DNA from: CAKSNH01 sp964422725
Lineage (GTDB): Bacteria > Bacillota > Clostridia > UBA1381
Direction: 5' to 3'
Assembly: GCA_964422725.1 (NCBI GenBank)
Contig: CAYRCC010000046.1
Coordinates: 1-16,085, forward strand
Length of the DNA stretch: 16,085 bases
In this document: one piece after another, positions 6,594 to 12,293 of the stretch
Position numbering within the stretch: the first letter of the stretch is position 1
How the letters are laid out: the number at the start of each line of letters is the position of its first letter
Notes under the pieces: model-generated
What the model was told of the DNA's origin: nothing
The model's input: only the letters and a program-made list of their open reading frames with translations
The model's database searches: none
Made by a program: the position numbers and the translations under genes

Positions 6594-7385
6594 ATGGATA
6601 CAATGGTGAACAATATAGCATTTGAAAAGCTCGGACTGGAATTTGAAATAAACAGGACAGCGTTTTCGATAGGCGGTGTAAACATATATTGGTACGGAAT
6701 AATAATCGCGTTTGCGTTTATTGCGGCGGTGCTGTTTGTGGTATCGGACTGCGAAAAGCGCGCGGTGAAGCGTGACACGATATATGACATAGCGATTTAC
6801 GGCTTGATATTCGGGCTGTTGGGAGCGCGGTTATATTATGTCATATTTGATTTTGATTCCGTACGCGGCAGTTTTTTGAATTTCTTTGCGATACGAAACG
6901 GCGGCATAGCGATTTACGGCGGCATAATAGGTGCGGCGGCGGCGGCGTATGTGTATTGCAGGCGAAAGAAACTCAATGTACTTAATGTGTTTGACGTATG
7001 TGCGCCGGGACTGTTTATAGGTCAGATTATAGGTCGTTTCGGGAATTTTGTCAATGCCGAGGTGTATGGCAGGCAGACGGATTTGCCGTGGCAGATGAGC
7101 ATAAATTCGGGTGCGGGAGTTCATCCGCTGTTTCTTTACGAGTCGTTTTGGAATCTTGTCGGACTTATATTTTTGTTGATTTACCGCAGACGAAAAAAAG
7201 CCGACGGAGAGATATTTTTCCTGTATATACTTTGGTACGCGTTGGGAAGAATATGGCTTGAAGGTATGAGGGAGAGCGAGTATATATTGTATCTGATACC
7301 TGATGTGTTGGGTATATCACAGGTTGTTTCGGCGGCAGCGATTATAGCGGCGGCGGTTGCGCTTGTGAGAGTGAGAAGGAAGTAA
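6594..7385 (+). CDS. lgt: prolipoprotein diacylglyceryl transferase
   Basis: This membrane enzyme moves diacylglycerol from phosphatidylglycerol onto the lipobox cysteine of prolipoproteins, the first step of lipoprotein maturation. The SBP lipoprotein at 4564-5334 would be a client. The 263-aa protein has several membrane segments. It carries the Lgt signature GRFGNFVNAEVYG (147-159, with Arg148, Asn151 and Glu156), an N-terminal YWYG around Tyr34, RNGGIAIYGG (101-110) and HPLFLYES. E. coli Lgt has His103 where this protein has Tyr108; I recall this variant from other Firmicutes and do not read it as loss of function. ATG 6594 is chosen because TAAGGA (6581-6586) is 7 nt upstream; an in-frame TTG at 6561 has no such site. 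It has its own promoter and terminator. Confidence 0.97.
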   Translation: MDTMVNNIAFEKLGLEFEINRTAFSIGGVNIYWYGIIIAFAFIAAVLFVVSDCEKRAVKRDTIYDIAIYGLIFGLLGARLYYVIFDFDSVRGSFLNFFAIRNGGIAIYGGIIGAAAAAYVYCRRKKLNVLNVFDVCAPGLFIGQIIGRFGNFVNAEVYGRQTDLPWQMSINSGAGVHPLFLYESFWNLVGLIFLLIYRRRKKADGEIFFLYILWYALGRIWLEGMRESEYILYLIPDVLGISQVVSAAAIIAAAVALVRVRRK

Positions 7386-7394
7386 TGTATATGT

Positions 7395-7441
7395 AAATGC
7401 CGAATCGGAGGTGTAACTTCGATTTGGCATTTCCCGTTTTT
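7395..7441 (+). terminator. Rho-independent terminator of lgt
   Basis: A 13-bp stem with one G-U pair (7395-7407 with 7420-7432, 12-nt loop) is followed by CCCGTTTTT, 10 nt after the lgt stop. The C-rich interruption before the T-run may reduce efficiency. Confidence 0.7.
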
Positions 7442-7498
7442 GGGGAAAATGTCGAAAAACAGAACAATTTAGTGCAGACATCGAAAGGAGCAAATTTT

Positions 7499-7675
7499 AT
7501 GACAAGCAAAAGAAAAATCAGAAAAATGAAGAAAGAATTTGAAAGACTTATAAAAACGGTAGGAACGGACAATCTTGCGTTACCGGAGGTGATAGAGAAG
7601 AGCTTGGAGCTGGAACGGGAAATGTATGAGTATTGCGGTGAATGTGTGCGGGAAGTGCGGTACAAGGTGATATAA
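7499..7675 (+). CDS. small Spo0E-like protein (putative aspartyl-phosphate phosphatase)
   Basis: The product is a 58-aa, highly charged, helical polypeptide. The region PEVIEKSLELEREMYEY (about residues 29-45) resembles the core of the Spo0E family, small helical hairpins that dephosphorylate Spo0A~P and hold back sporulation in Bacillus. The family motif S-Q-E-L-D appears here as S-L-E-L-E, so the motif's final Asp is replaced by Glu, and function is uncertain. ATG 7499 follows AAAGGAG (7484-7490) at 8-nt spacing. The frame is open upstream to 7397, but that part overlaps the lgt terminator. A consensus 0A box heptamer, TGTCGAA, lies at 7450-7456. A 13-bp-stem terminator begins one base after the stop. 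It is a real small gene by these signals; the family assignment is moderate. Confidence 0.6.
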   Translation: MTSKRKIRKMKKEFERLIKTVGTDNLALPEVIEKSLELEREMYEYCGECVREVRYKVI

Positions 7676-7708
7676 GAGTATAAGGGGCGCTGCCCCTTAT
7701 ACTCTTTT
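7676..7708 (+). terminator. Rho-independent terminator of the Spo0E-like gene
   Basis: A 13-bp perfect stem, GAGTATAAGGGGC with GCCCCTTATACTC and a GCT loop, starts directly after the TAA and is followed by TTTT. The core TATAAGGGG...CCCCTTATA recurs at 8047-8069 with a different loop. Confidence 0.85.
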
Positions 7709-7709
7709 C

Positions 7710-7735
7710 AAAAAAGTGATTTTCATCACTTTTTT
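7710..7735 (-). terminator. A/T-rich hairpin abutting the 3' end of repeat copy B
   Basis: An 11-bp perfect stem, AAAAAAGTGAT-tttc-ATCACTTTTTT, ends one base before repeat copy B. Read in the orientation of copy B (minus strand) it is a terminator-like hairpin 5 nt after GTCTACA. Being symmetrical, it could act in either direction. Confidence 0.55.
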
Positions 7736-7952
7736 CAGGTTGTAGACAAAACACAACGTGCTTTGTATTAAAGTTTAGGTCAAGCCTTTTCAAAGGCTTG
7801 CGGATTTTTAAGGCAGAGCCTTAAATCGTCGTCCGCAGACGACGAAATTCCTAAACGTTCAAGTTTTGTTCAAACTTTTTTAAAAAGTTTGTCGCTGTCC
7901 GCAGACAGCGAAACCTCCTCGAAAATTTTAAGCAAAACTAATAAGTCTACAC
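7736..7952 (-). repeat. dispersed hairpin-rich element, complete copy B (inverted)
   Basis: This is the reverse complement of copy A at 5444-5659, about 95% identical by eye. The terminal inverted repeat is preserved (TGTAGAC at 7741-7747, GTCTACA at 7945-7951), as are the hairpins. Differences fall mostly in loops and linkers; the change in the last stem (ACAAAGCAC against GTGTTTTGT) keeps pairing through a G-U. Copies A and B lie in inverted orientation around rsuA, lgt and the Spo0E-like gene. Confidence 0.85.
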
Positions 7953-8043
7953 GCCGTCAGAAATGATTTAATTTGAGGGTTTACGCCCTCAAGCTCCCAA
8001 GGACAAAGCGGACAAGTTCAAACGAGTTTGTCTGCGGTACGGA

Positions 8044-8078
8044 GGGTATAAGGGGTACTGCCCCTTATACCCTTTTTT
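8044..8078 (+). terminator. terminator-like hairpin in the repeat region
   Basis: A 12-bp perfect stem (GGGTATAAGGGG 8044-8055 with CCCCTTATACCC 8061-8072) is followed by TTTTTT. No gene ends here, so it is likely a dispersed module. It is followed by GGTGGTTATC, a sequence also found after the metG terminator in slightly altered form. Confidence 0.6.
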
Positions 8079-8099
8079 GGTGGTTATCTATTGTTTGCC

Positions 8100-8118
8100 T
8101 AAGGGGCAACGCCCCTTA
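8100..8118. repeat. short palindromic module TAAGGGGC-aac-GCCCCTTA
   Basis: An 8-bp perfect stem with loop AAC. The same arms occur at 15556-15574 with loop GTT, which is the same module on the other strand, and partly at 2172-2185. Confidence 0.75.
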
Positions 8119-8170
8119 CCGCTTATATCCGCCAAGCACAAGCTTATTTTTCGCCCTTACCGTAACATCA

Positions 8171-8203
8171 GCGGTTGACGAACCGCTTACCCTTTGCGCG
8201 AGC
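8171..8203 (+). repeat. 33-bp repeat shared with 15968-16000
   Basis: The two copies match at 31 of 33 positions. The first half forms a hairpin (GCGGTT-gacg-AACCGC), and the second half is CTTACCCTTTGCGC plus flank. Confidence 0.75.
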
Positions 8204-8246
8204 AGTGTTTGCAGCCGCAAGCTCTGTGGTAACCGCCGAAAGGGGA

Positions 8247-8269
8247 TTGCAAAGGGTTTCCCTTTGCAA
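8247..8269. repeat. palindromic module TTGCAAAGGG-ttt-CCCTTTGCAA
   Basis: A 10-bp perfect stem with a 3-nt loop. A closely related stem (ATTGCAAAGG with CCTTTGCAAT) forms the hairpin after metG at 15500-15526. Confidence 0.7.
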
Positions 8270-8274
8270 AAATC

Positions 8275-8297
8275 ACAAGCTCCGCTTGTATTTTTTT
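8275..8297 (+). terminator. terminator-like hairpin before the DUF362 operon
   Basis: ACAAGC-tcc-GCTTGT (8275-8289) is a 6-bp stem followed by a run of seven T (8291-8297). It would insulate the following operon promoter from upstream transcription. Confidence 0.55.
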
Positions 8298-8326
8298 ACG
8301 ATTTTATAATATTTTTGCGTTTACTC

Positions 8327-8355
8327 TTGTGATTTTTGCGGGAATAATATATAAT
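8327..8355 (+). promoter_or_regulatory. promoter of the DUF362-to-metG gene string
   Basis: TTGTGA (8327-8332), a 17-bp spacer and TATAAT (8350-8355) predict a start near 8362 and a leader of about 95 nt. The -35 hexamer lies inside the right arm (8326-8339) of a 14-bp inverted repeat whose left arm is 8266-8279. Confidence 0.55.
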
Positions 8356-8457
8356 TAATAAATATAGGTATTTTTTAAAGCCGGAAAATGAATTTTCACA
8401 AGCCGGTGCACAAACCCTGCACAACGCAGTGTTTAACCTTACAGAGGAGTGAATTGA

Positions 8458-9609
8458 TTGGATAACAAAATTTCAATTGTAAAATGCAGTGAGTATGCCG
8501 ATGTGCAAAATGCTGTAAATACTGCATTGGAGCTTATAGGCGGTATGGAGAAATTCATTAAAAAGGGTGATAAGGTTGTAATAAAACCGAATTTCGTGTC
8601 AAAGAAAAAGCCTGACGAAGCTGTCACCACTCACCCCGCTTTTCTGCACGCCGTAATAGCCGCGGCGGAAAAAGCCGGCGGAATCGTCACGATTGCGGAA
8701 AGTCCGGGCGGACCGTACAATCAGTCGGTTTTGAAAAATCTTTACTCGGTATGCGGTGCGGACGAGGCAATCAAGGGGACAAACGCAAAACTCAATTTTG
8801 ATACCGGCTCGCGCGAGGTGTCGTTCGGCGAGGGCGTAACGGTGAAAAGCTTCCCTATAATTAACCCGATACTTGATGCCGATGTTATAATATCACTGCC
8901 GAAACTCAAAACCCACGCAATGACAAGCTATACTGGTGCGGTGAAAAACCTGTTCGGCACAATTCCCGGCACGCATAAAGCCGACTACCATTTTCGCCTT
9001 AACGACAGAGCCGCGTTTTGTTCAATGCTTGTCGACCTCTGCTCGTGCATAAAGCCTACACTGGCAATTATGGACGGCGTGTGGGGTATGGAGGGCGACG
9101 GACCGACAGCCGGCGAAAACCGCCGCATAGGACTTGTTATGGCATCGGCAAACAGCTATTGCTTGGATTTGGCGGCGTGTCATATAATAGGCTACAAGCC
9201 GCACGAGGTGGACACCGTCAAATATTCCGTAGAACGCCGCCTGTGCCCCGACAGCGTTTCAAAGCTTGACATAGTCGGCGAGGATATCGAAAAGGTGCGT
9301 ATTCCCGATTTCAAAAAGCCTAAAACACATTTCGACCTTTTGAAAATAATACCGGTTTCCACGTTCGCACACGCAAAAATTGTGAGTATGCTGAGAGCCG
9401 AGCCGAAATTGATTAACAATAAATGTGTAGGGTGCGGAGTGTGCGCGAATTGCTGTCCGCCGAAGGCGATAGAAATGAAGAACAAAAAACCGTCGTTCGA
9501 TATGAATAAGTGCATAAGATGTTTTTGCTGTCATGAGCTGTGTCCGCAGAAAGCAATAGAGATAAAGCGGCCGCTCGCAATGCGCCTTGCGCTTAAACTG
9601 CTTAAATAG
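8458..9609 (+). CDS. DUF362 domain protein with C-terminal 2x[4Fe-4S] ferredoxin domain
   Basis: The 383-aa protein has an N-terminal DUF362 domain (about residues 5-300; ISLPKLKTHAMTSYTGAVKN near the middle is typical) fused to a bacterial-type ferredoxin domain. The two cluster motifs are complete: C323-x2-C326-x2-C329-x3-C333-P and C352-x2-C355-x2-C358-x3-C362-P. It is probably a cytoplasmic iron-sulfur redox protein. The reaction and partner are unknown; the family is common in anaerobes. The start is TTG 8458, supported by AGAGGAG (8443-8449) at 8-nt spacing; no ATG fits. It is the first gene of a colinear string that ends with metG, and trmL follows after 14 nt. Confidence 0.93.
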   Translation: MDNKISIVKCSEYADVQNAVNTALELIGGMEKFIKKGDKVVIKPNFVSKKKPDEAVTTHPAFLHAVIAAAEKAGGIVTIAESPGGPYNQSVLKNLYSVCGADEAIKGTNAKLNFDTGSREVSFGEGVTVKSFPIINPILDADVIISLPKLKTHAMTSYTGAVKNLFGTIPGTHKADYHFRLNDRAAFCSMLVDLCSCIKPTLAIMDGVWGMEGDGPTAGENRRIGLVMASANSYCLDLAACHIIGYKPHEVDTVKYSVERRLCPDSVSKLDIVGEDIEKVRIPDFKKPKTHFDLLKIIPVSTFAHAKIVSMLRAEPKLINNKCVGCGVCANCCPPKAIEMKNKKPSFDMNKCIRCFCCHELCPQKAIEIKRPLAMRLALKLLK

Positions 9610-9623
9610 AAAGAGTGATTTTT

Positions 9624-10118
9624 ATGATGAATATAGTGTTGGTAGAACCCGAAATACCGCAGAATACGGGCAACATTGCGCGTACCTGCGCGGCAACGGG
9701 CAGTAAGCTGCATATAGTCAAGCCTATGGGCTTTGAGATTGACGATAAAAAGCTGAAGCGTGCCGGTCTTGACTATTGGCATCTTTTGGGGGTACAGTAT
9801 TACGAAAATATAGATGAATTTTACGAAAAAAACAGCGGCGCAAGGTGCTGGTACTGCACCACAAAAGCGCCGTACATACACAGTGACGCGCCGTTTGCCG
9901 ACGGGGACTACTTGGTGTTCGGCAAGGAAACCAAAGGACTCCCCGAAGAGCTTCTGCGCGACAACAAGCAAAGCTGTATACGAATACCCATGATAAGCGA
10001 GGCGAGGAGTCTTAATTTGTCAAACGCGGTTGCGATTGTGACATATGAGGCACTGCGCCGGACGGGTTATGAAAGCCTGAAAACGGCGGGCGAGCTTACA
10101 AAATACAGCTGGGAATGA
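9624..10118 (+). CDS. trmL: tRNA (cytidine/uridine-34-2'-O)-methyltransferase
   Basis: This SPOUT-class enzyme uses S-adenosylmethionine to methylate the 2'-OH of the wobble nucleotide 34 in certain tRNA-Leu isoacceptors (known for E. coli TrmL). The 164-aa size is typical for the minimal single-domain family. Motifs are intact: NTGNIARTC near the N-terminus, FGKETKGLPEELL in the middle, and RSLNLSNAVAI forming the SAM-binding trefoil knot near the C-terminus. ATG 9624 is preceded by AAAGAG-type pairing at about 8 nt; ATG 9627 is equally possible, and GTG 9615 is less likely. It sits 14 nt after the DUF362 gene and 18 nt before degV. Confidence 0.95.
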   Translation: MMNIVLVEPEIPQNTGNIARTCAATGSKLHIVKPMGFEIDDKKLKRAGLDYWHLLGVQYYENIDEFYEKNSGARCWYCTTKAPYIHSDAPFADGDYLVFGKETKGLPEELLRDNKQSCIRIPMISEARSLNLSNAVAIVTYEALRRTGYESLKTAGELTKYSWE

Positions 10119-10136
10119 TAAAAAAGGAGGGTCTGT

Positions 10137-11003
10137 ATGGCAAAGATTAAGATTATAGCGGATACCGGGGCGGATATTCCCAAGGAAACGGCGGAGAAAT
10201 ACAATATAACGGTATTTCCGTTTATGAGTATATTCGGTGAGGAGGCGTACCGCTCGGGCGAGGAACTGTCAAGCGAGGCGTTTTTTGAAAAACTCGAAAG
10301 CTCCGGCATAATCCCGACCACATCTCAAACGCCTTATGTCGAAATGGAGGAAACACTCAGAAAGTGTTCAGCCGAGTATGACAGCGTTATCGTGTTCACG
10401 CTTTCGTCGAAAGCCAGCGGACAGTATAACACACTGCAAATGATAAAGCGCGATTTGCTTGAAGAAAACCCAAACGCCGACATACGCATTATCGACAGTA
10501 TGTCGTTTACAATAGCTATCGGTATGACGGTACGGTATGCCGCGATTCTTGCGCAAAACGGCGCATCTGCGGACGAAATCGAACAAAAGTCGCTTGACTA
10601 TCTGAACGGCTGGGATATGTATTTTCTCGTCGGCACGCTTGACTATCTCGAAAAGGGCGGACGTATAAACAAGGCAAGCGCGGTGTTGGGCGCGCTTTTG
10701 GATATAAAACCCGTACTTTCGATACGCGACGGACTTGTTGAAGTTGTGGACAAATTCCGCGGCAAAAAGAATTTGGTTAAAAAGCTGATTAAAAAGATGA
10801 AAGAAAATCCGGGGTTTGACCCCGAGGCAAAGCAGTTTGGCGTAGTGCACGCAAACAGTGAGCTGGGCGAACAAATGAAAGCCGCGCTGAAAGAGGAGTA
10901 TCCGGACTGTGAAATCGTGATGTATAATCAACTCGGCGCAATTATAGGCACGCATACGGGTCCTGACGTAATTGCGGTGTTTTTCCGCAGAAAGGGCGCG
11001 TAA
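10137..11003 (+). CDS. DegV family fatty acid-binding protein
   Basis: This is a 288-aa cytoplasmic lipid-binding protein. Members bind a single fatty acid; Firmicute FakB proteins present it to the kinase FakA, but whether this paralog is a FakB cannot be decided here because no fakA is nearby. Family landmarks are the N-terminal ADTGADIPKE, the PTTSQTP segment (60-66), the SSKASGQYN loop (90-98), VGTLDYLEKGGRI in the second half, and a C-terminal GTHTGPDVIAVFF, where the family usually has an IGxHxGPG-type end. The ATG at 10137 follows AAGGAGG (10124-10130). It lies 18 nt after trmL, and its stop is 78 nt before the next start. Confidence 0.95.
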   Translation: MAKIKIIADTGADIPKETAEKYNITVFPFMSIFGEEAYRSGEELSSEAFFEKLESSGIIPTTSQTPYVEMEETLRKCSAEYDSVIVFTLSSKASGQYNTLQMIKRDLLEENPNADIRIIDSMSFTIAIGMTVRYAAILAQNGASADEIEQKSLDYLNGWDMYFLVGTLDYLEKGGRINKASAVLGALLDIKPVLSIRDGLVEVVDKFRGKKNLVKKLIKKMKENPGFDPEAKQFGVVHANSELGEQMKAALKEEYPDCEIVMYNQLGAIIGTHTGPDVIAVFFRRKGA

Positions 11004-11081
11004 GGCGTTCTCCGGCGCCGATAAGTATAAAAAACGTTAAACCGGTAAATATACGGTCAGCATATGAAAGGAATGATAAAT

Positions 11082-12290
11082 ATGAAGTATATAGTTGTTT
11101 TGGGTGACGGAATGGCAGACTACGCCATCGACGAAATCGGCGGCAAAACTCCGCTTGAAAGCGCAAAAAAACCCAATATGGACGAAATGGCGGCAAAAGG
11201 CGAGGTGGGAATGGTCAAGACGGTGGCAGACGGTATGAAACCGGGAAGTGACGTTGCAAATCTGTCGGTTATGGGTTACGACACCACAAAATATTATACG
11301 GGAAGGTCACCGCTTGAGGCGGCCTCAATCGGAGTGCCGCTTAAAGACAACGACATCACGTTCCGCTGTAACATAGTAACTCTTTCCGACGAGGAAAATT
11401 ACGAGGACAAAACAATGCTGGACTACAGTAGCGGCGAAATTTCCACCGAGGAGGCGGCAGAGCTTATAAAAGCGGTTGCCGCGGAGCTTGACACGGACAA
11501 AATAAAATTCCACAGCGGTATCAGTTACCGCCACCTGACGGTGTGGGAGGGCGGTTCGCTGAACGTTGAGCTGACTGCGCCGCACGATATTTCCGATAAG
11601 AAAATAAAGGATTATCTGCCGAAAGGTGAGGGCGCGGATATAATTCTCGATATGATGAAAAAAAGCGAGAAAATACTTAAAAACCACCCTGTAAACAAGG
11701 CGCGTATCGCAAACGGCAAAAATCCGGCAACGTCAATTTGGATTTGGGGTGAGGGTTCAAAGCCTATGCTTGACACATTTGAAAGCAAGTTCGCGCTTAA
11801 GGGCAGCGTTATATCGGCAGTCGATTTGATAAAGGGAATAGCGGTGTGCGCGGATATGCAGAGCATCGACGTTGACGGCGCGACAGGCAATTACGACACT
11901 AATTTTGACGGTAAAGCAAGGGCGGCGCTCGATACGCTTTTGGACGGCAGTGATTTTGTGTATATACATATGGAGGCACCGGACGAGTGCGGTCATCACG
12001 GCGATTTGGAGCATAAAATATACTCAATAGAAATGATTGACGAAAAGGTTATCGGATTTTTGAGAAAAGAGCTTGCGGAGCGCGCTATAGACTACAAAAT
12101 GCTCGTACTTCCGGACCACCCGACACCGGTTTCAATCAAAACGCATACGTCCGACCCTGTCCCGTATTTGATATACGACAGCACAAACGAGAAAAACGGT
12201 GCCGCCGGCTACAGCGAAAAGCAGGCAAAGGCAACCGGAATATACATCGAAAAGGGCTGTACTCTTATGAATCGTTTTTTGGAAAAATAG
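11082..12290 (+). CDS. cofactor-independent phosphoglycerate mutase (ApgM-like; proposed homoserine kinase subfamily)
   Basis: This 402-aa protein belongs to the alkaline phosphatase-like metalloenzyme superfamily, archaeal-type 2,3-BPG-independent phosphoglycerate mutase branch. It would interconvert 3- and 2-phosphoglycerate. A bacterial subgroup of this family has been proposed to be a homoserine kinase, so function is ambiguous. Metal and catalytic landmarks are LGDGMAD (Asp9), GSDVANLSVMGYD with candidate nucleophile Ser56, HMEAPDECGHHGD and LPDHPTPVSIKTHTSDPVPY. ATG 11082 is chosen: AAAGGA at 11067-11072 is 9 nt upstream, whereas the in-frame ATGs at 11064 and 11073 would overlap that site. 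The 78-nt gap to degV holds no promoter I can recognise. The AI-2E gene follows immediately. Confidence 0.9.
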   Translation: MKYIVVLGDGMADYAIDEIGGKTPLESAKKPNMDEMAAKGEVGMVKTVADGMKPGSDVANLSVMGYDTTKYYTGRSPLEAASIGVPLKDNDITFRCNIVTLSDEENYEDKTMLDYSSGEISTEEAAELIKAVAAELDTDKIKFHSGISYRHLTVWEGGSLNVELTAPHDISDKKIKDYLPKGEGADIILDMMKKSEKILKNHPVNKARIANGKNPATSIWIWGEGSKPMLDTFESKFALKGSVISAVDLIKGIAVCADMQSIDVDGATGNYDTNFDGKARAALDTLLDGSDFVYIHMEAPDECGHHGDLEHKIYSIEMIDEKVIGFLRKELAERAIDYKMLVLPDHPTPVSIKTHTSDPVPYLIYDSTNEKNGAAGYSEKQAKATGIYIEKGCTLMNRFLEK

Positions 12291-12293
12291 GAT

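Larger units (their letters stand above)
7676..8457. other. gene-free stretch rich in palindromic modules
   Basis: Nearly 800 bases without a credible gene. In order: terminator (7676-7708), A/T-rich hairpin (7710-7735), repeat copy B (7736-7952), imperfect hairpin (8011-8032), terminator-like hairpin (8044-8078), short palindromes (8100-8118, 8171-8186, 8247-8269), a terminator-like hairpin (8275-8297), a 14-bp inverted repeat and the promoter of the next operon (8327-8355). A 119-codon open frame at 7973-8332 runs through these repeats and is not believed. Confidence 0.8.

Noticed and set aside
7973..8332. 119-codon plus-strand open frame in the gene-free stretch
   Set aside because: It crosses three hairpins and two terminator-like T-runs, has no convincing ribosome site and no recognisable domain; the translated APYTL/APYRL repeats come from the palindromic modules.
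10368..10955. 195-codon minus-strand open frame inside degV
   Set aside because: It is antisense to an intact, well-conserved gene and contains no recognisable domain.
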